64,000 nucleotides of DNA, taken from the NCBI RefSeq assembly GCF_000760295.1, contig NZ_JNBA01000036.1:62001-126000 (forward strand), read 5' to 3'. Position 1 is the first letter of the stretch. Every line of letters begins with the position of its first letter. Position numbers and translations under genes: made by a program. Origin of the DNA: Prochlorococcus sp. MIT 0701. GTDB lineage: Bacteria; Cyanobacteriota; Cyanobacteriia; PCC-6307; Cyanobiaceae. Positions 51,219 to 60,509 of this stretch are shown here, piece by piece. Below the pieces are notes generated by a model, which ran no database searches, had not been told where the DNA came from, and saw nothing but the letters and a program-made list of their open reading frames with translations.

Positions 51219-53501
51219 TTGAGCTCCCTACGAGCGCCTCAATTAAAGCCGCATTTCGACCCCCTCCTGCTGTCAGGGGAAGGCGTTCTGCTGTTGCGAG
51301 AGAACGGAGCCCATGCCCTCTACGGCAACCTCTATGAACAGTTGATTCCGCTGCTCGATGGCAGCCATTCAACTGATGCGATCGTTGAGCTGCTTTCGGC
51401 TGACTACAAAAAAGCCCAGGTTTATTTCGCTTTGATCACCCTGCAGGCGCGTGGCTATCTATGTGAAGCCGTCAGTCGTCTCAGCCCTGCAGAGGCCTCG
51501 TTCTGGGCTGAGCTTGAGGTAGATCCTGAGCAGGCCTGCCGTCTTGTTGAGGCAGCTCGGGTGGAGGTGATTGCCGTCGGGGCGGTGGATTCCACACCCG
51601 TGCTGGAAGCTCTGCGATCCAACGGCATCGCACTTGCTGAAGGTGGAGAAGAGAGCTCGCTGGCGCTCGTGATGTGTGATGACTACCTCAATGAGGAAGT
51701 GGTCGAACTCAATCAACGCTTTCGACAACAAGGCCGGCGTTGGCTGCTACTGCGACCACGCGGTCGCCAGTTGTGGCTTGGACCTTTATTCAGTGGTGAT
51801 CAACCTGGTTGTCATGCATGCCTTGCCCGCTGGTTACGTCGTCAAAGGCCTGTGGAACGCTTCGTGGCATCACAGCGGGAAGCCCCTCTATCAGCGCTCA
51901 TCCCTAGAGCTGCCAGCGAAGCGTCAACTCGGATGCTGGCGCAGCTTGCGGCGCTTGAAGTAAAAAGAGTTCTGGCGAATGCAACCCCGGTCTGCGATGG
52001 CCATCTAATTAGTTTCGACTGCGCTGATTACGGCAGCATCCGTCACGAACTGCTCGTGGATCCTCACTGTCCGGTGTGCGGTAGTCCAGCGGAACCGATC
52101 TTTCGGCCTGTGACGCTGGAATCGTGTCCGGTGGCTTTTGATCAAGACGGCGGTCACCGTCACATTGCACCTGAAGAAACCCTGCAACGCTTCGAGCGAT
52201 TCATCAGTCCCATCACCGGTGTCGTCAGCGAAGTGCGGCAGGTAGAAAACGAACTGAGCAGTGTTCACGTCTACATCGCTGGACAGAACAGTGCCCAGGG
52301 AATAGAGAGCTTGGATGATCTGCGCCGCAATCTGCGCAGCTGCAGCGCCGGTAAAGGTGCCTCGGATGTGCAAGCCCGTGCCAGCGCGTTATGTGAAGCC
52401 CTAGAGCGGTTCAGCGGCGAGCGTCATGGCGAGGAACTGGTGGAACGCGGCAGTCTGCGCACTATGCAGGAGCGGCATGGCGATGCGGCCATCCACCCGA
52501 ATGCCGTGATGAGATTCAGCGCACACCAATACAACGAGCGTGAGGCGTTAAATGCCAGCGGCAGCAGGTTTAATCGCGTCTGCGAGCCACTCGATCCAGA
52601 GCTGGAAATCGAGTGGACGCCGATCTGGTCGTTGTCGCACTGCTGTCGTCGTTACCTGCCGACACAGCTGCTTTACATGGGCCCGAGCCCCAGAGAGGAA
52701 GCGCTCGACTCCCCCAGCAAGCCCGCATTCATCGCCATGGGTTGCTCCAACGGCAATGCTTCCGGCAACACGCTGGAGGAGGCCGTATTGCAGGGTTTTC
52801 TAGAGCTCGTGGAACGCGATTCCACTGCGATTTGGTGGTACAACCTCCTGAGGCATCCCGGGGTTGACCTGGCCTCCTGCCAGGACATCTGGATTAACCG
52901 CCTGATCAACGATTACGCCGTTCTCGGCCGCGAGCTATGGGCCCTAGACATAACCGCCGATCTCGGCATTCCCTGCATCGTGGCTCTATCCAGGCTGACG
53001 CATGGAGAAGCTGAACGAATTGTATTTGGCCTGGGCTGCCATCTTGATCCCCGCATTGCGGTGCAACGTGCTCTAGCAGAGATGAATCAAATGCTCGGCA
53101 TCGCCAATGCTGATTTGGGCAAAGATGATCAAGGCATTGACGATACAGAGACCTTGACGTGGCTGAAGACAGCCACGCTTGAGAACCAGCCCTATCTAAA
53201 ACCGGATGAAATGCGGCCATTGCGACGCCTGGAGGATTTCCCCCAGCGGCACAGCGGTGATCTGCTGCAAGACATCGATTATTGCCGTGGCTGTGTTGAG
53301 GCCCAAGGACTCGAGATGCTGGTGTTGAATCAGACCCGACCGCTGATTGGAATTCCAGTGGTGAAGGTGGTGGTGCCTGGCTTACGGCATTTCTGGGCGC
53401 GGCACGCTGCCGGTCGTCTGTTTGATGTGCCTGTGCAGATGGGCTGGCTTGAACAGCCCCTACAAGAAGACGAACTTAACCCGATTCCGATCTTCTTCTG
53501 A
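51219..53501 (+). CDS. Fused TOMM cyclodehydratase (E1-like + YcaO domain)
   Basis: 760 residues from TTG; no ATG or GTG exists between the last upstream stop (51174) and the family's start position. The N-terminal part (1-300) resembles the SagC/E1-like docking half with two zinc pairs, CHAC (198-201) and CPVC (284-287). The C-terminal YcaO (SagD-like) half has the ATP-binding SAGKGASDVQARASALCEAL (377-395) and ERFSGE, then GFLELVERDSTAIWWY. The C-terminal end is LNPIPIFF, a shortened version of the family's proline-rich PxPxP tail. It cyclises Cys/Ser/Thr of a peptide to azolines with ATP. First gene of a two-gene unit with SagB. Confidence 0.9.
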   Translation: MSSLRAPQLKPHFDPLLLSGEGVLLLRENGAHALYGNLYEQLIPLLDGSHSTDAIVELLSADYKKAQVYFALITLQARGYLCEAVSRLSPAEASFWAELEVDPEQACRLVEAARVEVIAVGAVDSTPVLEALRSNGIALAEGGEESSLALVMCDDYLNEEVVELNQRFRQQGRRWLLLRPRGRQLWLGPLFSGDQPGCHACLARWLRRQRPVERFVASQREAPLSALIPRAASEASTRMLAQLAALEVKRVLANATPVCDGHLISFDCADYGSIRHELLVDPHCPVCGSPAEPIFRPVTLESCPVAFDQDGGHRHIAPEETLQRFERFISPITGVVSEVRQVENELSSVHVYIAGQNSAQGIESLDDLRRNLRSCSAGKGASDVQARASALCEALERFSGERHGEELVERGSLRTMQERHGDAAIHPNAVMRFSAHQYNEREALNASGSRFNRVCEPLDPELEIEWTPIWSLSHCCRRYLPTQLLYMGPSPREEALDSPSKPAFIAMGCSNGNASGNTLEEAVLQGFLELVERDSTAIWWYNLLRHPGVDLASCQDIWINRLINDYAVLGRELWALDITADLGIPCIVALSRLTHGEAERIVFGLGCHLDPRIAVQRALAEMNQMLGIANADLGKDDQGIDDTETLTWLKTATLENQPYLKPDEMRPLRRLEDFPQRHSGDLLQDIDYCRGCVEAQGLEMLVLNQTRPLIGIPVVKVVVPGLRHFWARHAAGRLFDVPVQMGWLEQPLQEDELNPIPIFF

Positions 53502-53502
53502 C

Positions 53503-54930
53503 ATGGCTATTCACTACAAGCTACGGCCGGGCGTGACGCTGCAAGAGCAGAACGGCGATCAGCTGCTCGTTGGCTGCGATGGCCGGGTAGTGCGTTGCAA
53601 GCATGCGGATGAAGCCCTCAAACGGATGCTCGGCAGGCTTGCATCGTCTGGAGGCAGCGCTAAGGATCTGTTTACGGCAGCTGCGCAGGGTGGCGGCGCG
53701 CCAGTGCAATTGACTCTCTTTCTGCAGTTGATGCAATTGGAGCAGCATGGATTGCTCACGCTCGTGCTGATGGGCGCTAAAGGAGCAGCGCTGGTGCTGG
53801 AGCCGATGGGTCGTCAACTGCAACGCCGCACTCCATTGAAGGAGCCCTTCAAGATTCGTTTCTCAAGGTTTATCTGTATCCGCCCCGAACAAGGAGTTCT
53901 CCAGCTGGAGGTTCCGTTCGCAGCTGGACGGGTACAGCTTGTAGATGCGCGCCTATCGTCTCTGTTGCCTGCCTTGGCAGTTCCATGTTCGACGGAGCAA
54001 CTGCGGGAACAGCTGCCGGACGATCTCCGCGACCAGTGGCAGGATCTGCTCAAGCTGCTGCGGACCGCTGGGCTGGTCGGTGTCTGTGATGCGGAAGGTG
54101 GAGTGGATGTGGATCAAGAAGCGGAGCGACACCGCTGGAGCTATGAGGACTTGGCCTTGCATCACCGTTCTCGGCTCGGCTGGCATCGCCAGGTCGTAGG
54201 AGCCAGCTTCCGGGGTGCGGGTGTCTGCATGTCTCCGCCACTGCTACTGGCAGCTGGGAGCCTTCCGGCTGTTGTGCTGTCACGGCCGGGAAAAGACGGG
54301 TTGGATCCAAGCTTCTTTGAAGTGGTGGAACAGCGACAATCGATCCGCAGTTATGCGGATACTCCGCTGAACGTGGATCAAATAAGTCGAATGCTTTGGT
54401 ATACGGCACGAGTTCGTCGACGTATGACAAGCAATATCGAATCAGAGCAGGCCTATGAGGCCTGCTCACGTCCGGTAGCGGGTGGTGGTGGGCTACATGA
54501 AATCGATCTGTATCTCACGGTGCGTCGCTGCAGTGGCCTTGAGGCCGGTCTATATCGCTACGACCCTCAGGATCATCAGCTGCTGCGCCTAAGTGCATTA
54601 AGTGAGGCTTGCAAGCAACTTCTACTCGAAGCCTGTCAAGGGGCAGCTCTGACGCAGGAACCAGATGTTCTGATCACCCTGGCTGCGCGTTACGGCAGGG
54701 TTTCATGGAAATACGAAGGAATGCCCTATGCCCTAATCCTCAAGCATGTTGGCGTGATTTATCAACAGCTCTATCTGATAGCCACCGCTCTCGGCTTGGC
54801 CCCCTGCGGGCTTGGTAGCGGCAACTCAGAGACCTTCGCCCAGGCGACAGGTCTCGATCGCTTCGCGCACATTCCCGTGGGTGAATTCATCTTGGGCCGA
54901 CCAGCCGAAATCAAACAAGAAAGCTGTTAA
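53503..54930 (+). CDS. SagB-type dehydrogenase (nitroreductase fold)
   Basis: 475 residues from ATG MAIHYKLRPGVTLQE, 1 nt after the YcaO stop; the longer frame overlaps YcaO. A long N-terminal region (1-270) of unclear function precedes the FMN nitroreductase-like domain: VVEQRQSIRSYADTPLNVDQ, GGGGLHEIDLYLTVRR, GMPYALILKHVGVIYQQLYL, APCGLGSGNSETFAQATG. SagB enzymes oxidise azolines to azoles. Paired with YcaO, it should complete thiazole/oxazole formation. No transporter, protease or docking protein is adjacent. Confidence 0.9.
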   Translation: MAIHYKLRPGVTLQEQNGDQLLVGCDGRVVRCKHADEALKRMLGRLASSGGSAKDLFTAAAQGGGAPVQLTLFLQLMQLEQHGLLTLVLMGAKGAALVLEPMGRQLQRRTPLKEPFKIRFSRFICIRPEQGVLQLEVPFAAGRVQLVDARLSSLLPALAVPCSTEQLREQLPDDLRDQWQDLLKLLRTAGLVGVCDAEGGVDVDQEAERHRWSYEDLALHHRSRLGWHRQVVGASFRGAGVCMSPPLLLAAGSLPAVVLSRPGKDGLDPSFFEVVEQRQSIRSYADTPLNVDQISRMLWYTARVRRRMTSNIESEQAYEACSRPVAGGGGLHEIDLYLTVRRCSGLEAGLYRYDPQDHQLLRLSALSEACKQLLLEACQGAALTQEPDVLITLAARYGRVSWKYEGMPYALILKHVGVIYQQLYLIATALGLAPCGLGSGNSETFAQATGLDRFAHIPVGEFILGRPAEIKQESC

Positions 54931-54991
54931 TAGCGCAGACGCTGAAGTTTCTTTTGAAATGGTGCATTACAAGCAACAGTGAACAGAACAG

Positions 54992-55774
54992 ATGTCGAGA
55001 ACACCTCGCTGCTTGCCACAGGGGCATGCCTTTCATATCACGCTGCGCTGCAATAGCCGGCAGTTCTTAATTGCCAAAGCCCTTAGGCGTGATGTGTTGT
55101 TGGCGGTACTTAAAAAGGCCCAGCAGAAGTTTGCCGTGAAGGTTTATGGGCTCTGCCTAATGGCTAACCACCTTCACTTGCTGCTTAAACCAGCCGATGC
55201 CAAGGAGCTACCCAGGCTGATGCACTGGTTTGCTTGGTATTCAGCCATGGCACTGAACAGGTTGAGTGGACGTTGCGGGCACTTCTGGGAGGCAAGGTAT
55301 TTCTCAACGCCAATCCACCCCAAAGATCACCGGCGAATGCTGAATACCTTGAGGACTATCCATGCCAATCCCAAAGCAGCAGGTGTAAGGAAAGGATTCT
55401 TTGATCCCTATAGCAACTTTGGCCACTACAGCAGGTTGAAAGCAGATGGCATCAGTGAATGGCACCCAGCCTTTTTAAAGCTATCGACAACACTCGATGG
55501 ATGCGCCAAGCGCTATGAGCATTTCTGTAAGCACTATCGCCATAAGGGCAAAGGCGCTCCTAAGTGCCATTGGGGTAGTCGCATGCTCAAACGGCTGGTG
55601 AGCAGTGCAAGAACTAGAAGTAAGAAAAAGAGGGTGTCACCAGGCCAACAACGATTGCCATGGGATTGGGATGTTCGTCTCAATCAAATCCCTGAGGGTT
55701 GGCATCAGGTTGCGGTGAGATTTAGAAAAACAAATGGAATTAGAGATGGTGATCAAAGCCTCAAGCTATGGTGA
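54992..55774 (+). mobile_element. IS200-like REP-associated tyrosine transposase (RAYT)
   Basis: 260 residues, Y1_Tnp family: HUH pair in CLMANHLHLLLKP (H60, H62), catalytic Tyr in FWEARYFSTP (Y103), plus the conserved N-terminal GHAFHITLRCNSRQF. A single-copy HUH nuclease that usually moves short palindromic REP elements. It sits 60 nt after the SagB gene and before the Nif11 precursor. Its reading frame is intact; I see no clear REP hairpin at its ends. Confidence 0.85.
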
Positions 55775-55950
55775 TTAAGTTAGGGAATATAAATAGCTTT
55801 AGAGCAGATTAAGTTAAGGGTAGATTTGTTGTGAATACGAAAAACTATTTCCGATTAGTGCATGCCAAACAAGGCATCAAGGCAACTTTTCGAAAGACAA
55901 TCGTGCCAGGTATCGATGGTTCAAGCCAATAGTGAGGTGGTTGAAGAAAT

Positions 55951-55980
55951 AAAAAGCCCCCGCGATTGCAGGGGCTTTGA
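55951..55980 (-). terminator. Intrinsic terminator of the Nif11-type precursor gene
   Basis: On the minus strand AAAGCCCC TGCAATCGCG GGGGCTTT TTATTTC: an 8-bp GC stem with a T-rich tail, 40 nt after the precursor stop. Symmetric enough to work in both directions, but the tail fits the minus strand. Confidence 0.8.
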
Positions 55981-56016
55981 GTATGTAGGTTTGGGGAGTG
56001 GTCGACAACGTTCTGT

Positions 56017-56418
56017 TCAATTGTCGATTCGTCTGTCGTTTTTTTTATCGCTATTTCTCCGGAATATGTCGGGTGGCTGGTTCACAGATGGCACGCCCGC
56101 AGCAGATGGCACGCCCGGCAACCCGGACGCATCCATACCGCAGATGGAGCTCCGTCCTCGCACCCCGCCGCACCCCACCGCCGACGCTTCACACGTCGAG
56201 GGGTCTGGGGTCGTCCACCACCCCCCAGCAACCCCCTTAAGCTGTTCTTCTGACAGCTCGCCCTGAGCTTCTTTTACCTCATCAGCAGTAATCTCAAAAC
56301 CTGCCTCTTTGGCAATACTGGCGATTGAATCAGCGTCTGTTGTAGCCCTTAGCTTTTCCTGCAGAGAAGTATCAGCCTGGACTGCTTCCCAAAAGGCTTT
56401 GAGTTGTTCTTCTGACAT
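56017..56418 (-). CDS. Nif11-leader (prochlorosin-like) peptide precursor
   Basis: 133 residues. Residues 1-66 are a Nif11-type leader: MSEEQLKAFWEAVQADTSLQ, SIASIAKEAGFEITADEV, LSEEQLKGVAGG, ending in the GG cleavage site. The core after Gly66 starts WWTTPDPSTCEASAVGCGGV and has Cys at 76, 83 and 93 with Ser/Thr around (S74, T75, S79, S90, S91), followed by a long tail with a GVPSAAGVPSVN repeat and FRRNSDKKNDRRIDN. The core (67 aa) is far longer than typical ProcA cores (roughly 13-32). The modifying enzyme could be a LanM elsewhere or the nearby YcaO/SagB pair; context alone does not decide. Confidence 0.8.
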   Translation of the reverse strand: MSEEQLKAFWEAVQADTSLQEKLRATTDADSIASIAKEAGFEITADEVKEAQGELSEEQLKGVAGGWWTTPDPSTCEASAVGCGGVRGRSSICGMDASGLPGVPSAAGVPSVNQPPDIFRRNSDKKNDRRIDN

Positions 56419-56548
56419 TAAGAGAAGCTTGGCTAAAGATTCTTTAGCTCATAATCGCGCTGATATCTGTTGTTACAGGCAAACTGAAATATGCGGCGGA
56501 ATTAAAAACGGTTCTTTCCTGGTCATCCCATTGAGCCTCATCATCCTC

Positions 56549-56823
56549 AATCGATGACCAACTAAAAATTGCTGATTGCAATCGAGCTGAACGTTTTAAC
56601 CGACAATCAATTGAACTCGCCAATCGGCAGGATTTGAAGACACTGCAGGGTCAGAAGTGCGAGGCAGCAATCCAGGCAGCTGAATCAGCCAACGTTGCTG
56701 ATCTTGCACAGGCAAGGGATAAGCAGTCAAATCAAGGCGTGGGATGGCCCCTACCGGTGCTGCTCCTGTCGTCGCTAGTAAGGCTAAAAGCCAAAACAAA
56801 GGCCTGGCCTGAATGAATACCAC
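56549..56823 (-). pseudogene. Broken ecotin-like protease-inhibitor gene
   Basis: From a GTG start at 56823, [20 protein letters not shown] is a signal peptide, then IPRLDLTAYPLPVQDQQRW, LIQLPGLLPRTSD and WRVQLIVG resemble ecotin. A stop (TAA) then replaces a Lys codon at 56596, directly before NVQLDCNQQF, the conserved Cys segment of ecotin. The frame beyond is poor, so the inhibitor loops are lost. The start lies just left of queC on the other strand. Confidence 0.65.
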
Positions 56824-56844
56824 CACGTCAACGTGCACAACAGA

Positions 56845-57534
56845 ATGGCCAGCATGAGCGACTCCACAACGATTGCCCTGCTCTCTGGAGGTCTGGATTC
56901 GGCTACTGCCGCAGCCCTGGCCATAGAGGCTGGGCAAAAAGTGATCGGACTTTCCTTCGATTACGGGCAACGACATCGCAAAGAACTGCAAGCCGCTGAA
57001 GCGCTAGCAGCCCACATGGGTCTCACTGAACACAATGTAATCAATGTCAACCTAGGAAGTTGGGGAGGCTCATCGCTTACCGATCTCAAGCAAACAGTGC
57101 CCAGTGGCGGGGTCATCAAAGACGTCATACCCAGCACCTACGTACCTGGACGCAACACAGTTTTCATTGCTATCGGACTGAGCCTTGGAGAAGCCCGAAA
57201 AGCCGATCGCTTGGTATTGGGAGTCAACGCTATGGACTACTCGGGTTACCCCGATTGCCGGCCGGACTATCTAGCAGCCTTCCAAACACTCGCCGATCTC
57301 GCGAGTAAGGCTGGCCGGGAGGGAGATGGTATCAAGCTCTGGGCTCCCCTCATGCACTGGAACAAAGTAGAGATCGTGCAAGAAGCCCTGCGGCTGGGTG
57401 TACCAATCGAACAAACTTGGAGTTGCTATAGCGGAGGCGATCATGCCTGCGGCATATGCGACAGCTGCCGCATCCGCGATGCAGCATTAAGCAAAGCCGG
57501 ACGCAGCGATCTCTGCAGTCAGCAGCAACTGTGA
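56845..57534 (+). CDS. queC: 7-cyano-7-deazaguanine synthase QueC
   Basis: From ATG 56845 ([20 protein letters not shown]) 229 residues; a GTG 4 codons earlier is possible. PP-loop ATPase motif [15 protein letters not shown], then [15 protein letters not shown] and the zinc site [18 protein letters not shown]. Converts CDG to preQ0. Its stop overlaps the start of pabB (GTGA). Confidence 0.93.
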   Translation: MASMSDSTTIALLSGGLDSATAAALAIEAGQKVIGLSFDYGQRHRKELQAAEALAAHMGLTEHNVINVNLGSWGGSSLTDLKQTVPSGGVIKDVIPSTYVPGRNTVFIAIGLSLGEARKADRLVLGVNAMDYSGYPDCRPDYLAAFQTLADLASKAGREGDGIKLWAPLMHWNKVEIVQEALRLGVPIEQTWSCYSGGDHACGICDSCRIRDAALSKAGRSDLCSQQQL

Positions 57535-58871
57535 ACCAACCGCAACGAAAGCGATGCAGCTGGCAGGAGCCAACATTCATCGCTGAACAGCTGGCAAAAA
57601 CCTGGGGAGAAGCAGGGCTGGTGTGGCTGGATGGAGACGGCAGTGCACTAGGTCGCTGGGTAACCCTTGCTGCCGATCCCATCAATCAAGTCTGTTGCCA
57701 TGGCCTGCCTGGCAGTCCGGATGCAACCAACCCATTTGAAGCTCTGCGGCATCTTGAACCAGGCCACTGGAGCGGCTGGTTGAGTTACGAAGCCGGCGCC
57801 TGGATAGAACCAAAAAATCCGTGGAAAGCAGATTCCATGGCCACGCTCTGGATGGCACAGCATGATCCAGTGCTGCGATTTGATCTGCAAAATCAGCAAT
57901 TGTGGATTGAAGGCTGCGATTCAAATCGACTCCAAGCATGGATGAGCTGGCTAGAAGCCTTCTCAAGCAAGGAAAAGCCTGCTGACGTCGAATCACAATT
58001 GCCAATCAAGGCCAATCGTCACAGAATTTCCGTCGATGCCTGGCAATGGCACACGAGCAAAACAAACTATGCCAACAATGTTGAACAAATCCAGGATTGG
58101 ATTGGTCATGGCGATCTTTTCCAGGCCAATCTCAGCACCTGTTGCACAACAGAATTAACTGAAAACAACGCTGCCCTAGAGATCTTCCAAAAACTTCGTC
58201 GCCATTGCCCAGCACCCTTCGCTGGCCTTGTCATTGCTTCAGGCAAAGCCGCTGGAGAAGCTGTGATCTCAGCTTCTCCGGAACGATTCCTACATGTGCT
58301 GCCTACAGGAGAAGTGGAGACACGTCCGATCAAAGGAACCCGGCCGCGGCACCATCAAGCCGAGCAAGATGCAGATCTAGCCGCCGATCTGGTTTGCAGT
58401 AACAAAGATCGAGCCGAAAACGTGATGATCGTCGATCTGATGCGCAACGATTTGGGCAGAGTATGCCAACCGGGATCCATCACAGTGCCCCAGCTGGTGG
58501 GTCTCGAGAGTTACCCACAGGTGCATCACCTCACCTCAGTGGTGCAGGGGCAGCTGCGCCCAGAGCAAACATGGGTCGACCTTCTGCAAGCTTGCTGGCC
58601 AGGTGGCTCGATCAGTGGCGCACCCAAACTGCGTGCATGTCAACGATTATCAGAACTAGAACCAACGGCCAGAGGTCCTTATTGCGGGTCGTTATTACGA
58701 CTCGACTGGGATAACAGGCTCGATAGCAGCATTCTGATTCGCTCGCTGATGCTCAAGGGATCGACACTCCGCGCTCATGCCGGTTGTGGCATCGTGGCCG
58801 GTTCCGACCCCTATTGCGAAGCTGAGGAGCTGAACTGGAAACTGCTGCCACTACTGGAGGCACTGCAATGA
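57531..58871 (+). CDS. pabB: Aminodeoxychorismate synthase component I PabB
   Basis: 446 residues from GTG at 57531, overlapping the queC stop. Family motifs: [19 protein letters not shown] (the PIKGT Lys marks PabB rather than TrpE), [29 protein letters not shown] and [20 protein letters not shown]. Makes 4-amino-4-deoxychorismate for folate with a glutamine amidotransferase coded elsewhere. Overlaps pabC by 4 nt. Confidence 0.9.
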   Translation: MNQPQRKRCSWQEPTFIAEQLAKTWGEAGLVWLDGDGSALGRWVTLAADPINQVCCHGLPGSPDATNPFEALRHLEPGHWSGWLSYEAGAWIEPKNPWKADSMATLWMAQHDPVLRFDLQNQQLWIEGCDSNRLQAWMSWLEAFSSKEKPADVESQLPIKANRHRISVDAWQWHTSKTNYANNVEQIQDWIGHGDLFQANLSTCCTTELTENNAALEIFQKLRRHCPAPFAGLVIASGKAAGEAVISASPERFLHVLPTGEVETRPIKGTRPRHHQAEQDADLAADLVCSNKDRAENVMIVDLMRNDLGRVCQPGSITVPQLVGLESYPQVHHLTSVVQGQLRPEQTWVDLLQACWPGGSISGAPKLRACQRLSELEPTARGPYCGSLLRLDWDNRLDSSILIRSLMLKGSTLRAHAGCGIVAGSDPYCEAEELNWKLLPLLEALQ

Positions 58872-59728
58872 AAAACCAGATTGCCTGGATCGATGGCAGC
58901 TGGGGTAGCACTGCGGAGCTCGCTCTTCCTCTAAGAGATCGAGGCCTACAGCTTGCCGATGGCATCTTTGAGACAATTCTGATCCTTGATGGACATCCAC
59001 AACTCCTCAATGCTCATCTCAACCGCTGGCAGAGCAGCGCATGCCTGCTAGGGATGGCCCCCCCGCCTACAGCGCAATGGTTGACACCTCTGATCAAAGA
59101 GGGCCTGAAACAATGCAACTTGGACAATGGCAATGGGGCCCTGCGCCTCAACTGGAGCCGTGGCGATAGTTCAAGCCGAGGCATCAGCCTGCCCCAGGAC
59201 AACCCGAAATCAACAACCCATCGCTTCTGGCTAGAGCTGAATGCAGTGCAGCCCTGCTTTACTCCACTTACGACGATCATCAGTTGCCATGAGCGTCGAA
59301 ACACCAATAGTCGCTTGAGTCATTGCAAAACCTTCGCCTACGGTCAAGCGATACAGGCCCGCCATGAAGCACAGAAAGCGAATCGCGATGAGGCCATACT
59401 GCTAAGCACAAGCGGTGAACTTTGTTGTGGCAGTACCGCCAACCTCATCGTGCGACGAAACAATCATTGGCTCACACCTCGTCTTGCCAGTGGCTGTCTA
59501 CCAGGTGTAATGCGGCAACAGGGCCTCGAACATGGATGGCTGCAAGAAACTCAACTAGAAGCCACACCAGAAAAAGATGATCAATGGCTACTGATTAATA
59601 GCCTCAGCTGCCAACCCATCGTGAAGCTCAATGATCATCTGCTCAAAGCATGGTCGGATCCTGAAGGCCTTTGGTACTCCCTCTTAAAAGCCAACAACAC
59701 TGACACTTCTCCCAATCAAATTGATTAA
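58868..59728 (+). CDS. pabC: Aminodeoxychorismate lyase-like PLP enzyme (class IV aminotransferase)
   Basis: 286 residues, ATG overlapping the pabB stop by 4 nt. LPLRDRGLQLADGIFETI opening, the PLP-binding Lys in LSHCKTFAYGQAIQARH, and GCLPGVMRQQGLEHGWLQ. Completes p-aminobenzoate formation for folate. Position after pabB supports PabC over a branched-chain aminotransferase. Confidence 0.85.
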   Translation: MKNQIAWIDGSWGSTAELALPLRDRGLQLADGIFETILILDGHPQLLNAHLNRWQSSACLLGMAPPPTAQWLTPLIKEGLKQCNLDNGNGALRLNWSRGDSSSRGISLPQDNPKSTTHRFWLELNAVQPCFTPLTTIISCHERRNTNSRLSHCKTFAYGQAIQARHEAQKANRDEAILLSTSGELCCGSTANLIVRRNNHWLTPRLASGCLPGVMRQQGLEHGWLQETQLEATPEKDDQWLLINSLSCQPIVKLNDHLLKAWSDPEGLWYSLLKANNTDTSPNQID

Positions 59729-59758
59729 TGCCCCACCCCTAAACATCTCCATACACAC

Positions 59759-60466
59759 TCATACACTTAGGAATTGATCCACCACTGCCTGACTAAGGTC
59801 GCTGGTCGGGCCACTGGCCACAATGCCACCTCGTTGCATGGCGTAGTAACGATCAGCTTGACGAACAAAGTGCAGATGCTGCTCTACCAAAAGAACGCCA
59901 ATCCCTGTCTCGGCAATAATGCGTCGAACAGCTCGTTCAATGTCTTGAACGATATTGGGCTGAATACCCTCCGTCGGTTCATCTAGCAGGAGCAATTTCG
60001 GCTTACCAAGCAGAGCCCGAGCAATCGCAAGCTGCTGCTGTTGCCCACCGCTGAGATCTCCGCCCTTACGCGGCAAAAACTCCTGCAGAATCGGGAACAA
60101 CTCATAGACAAGCTTGTCAATGCTGTGGTTACGAGCCAAGCCGCCGGGCAATGCCTCCATCCCCAGCATCAGGTTCTCCTCCACCGTCAGATGAGGAATA
60201 ATTTCTCGCCCCTGAGGCACATAACCAATGCCCGCACGAGCCCGCTGATGCGGAGGATGGCGATCCAAACCTTCACCGTTAAACAGAATCTCTCCACTAC
60301 GAGGACGCAACAGACCGATTAACGATTTCAACAACGTGGTCTTACCTACACCGTTGCGGCCGATCAAGCAGACCATCTCACCAGCTTTCACGGTGAGGTC
60401 GACATCCCTAAGGATATGACTCTCTCCATAGTAGGTGTTTAAGCCGCGAATCTCGAGTAAGGTCAT
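59759..60466 (-). CDS. urtE: Urea ABC transporter ATP-binding protein UrtE
   Basis: From MTLLEIRGLNTYYGESHILR (60466): 235 residues. Walker A CLIGRNGVGKTTLLKSLIG, signature LSGGQQQQLAIARALLG, Walker B KLLLLDEPTEGIQ. Second ATPase of the urea/amide-type ABC system, last of urtABCDE reading leftwards. The frame is open to 60526 but overlaps urtD there. Confidence 0.92.
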   Translation of the reverse strand: MTLLEIRGLNTYYGESHILRDVDLTVKAGEMVCLIGRNGVGKTTLLKSLIGLLRPRSGEILFNGEGLDRHPPHQRARAGIGYVPQGREIIPHLTVEENLMLGMEALPGGLARNHSIDKLVYELFPILQEFLPRKGGDLSGGQQQQLAIARALLGKPKLLLLDEPTEGIQPNIVQDIERAVRRIIAETGIGVLLVEQHLHFVRQADRYYAMQRGGIVASGPTSDLSQAVVDQFLSV

Positions 60467-60509
60467 CAGCTTAACAAAATCATGAACTGCATAGGTAGAA
60501 ATCTCTGCA

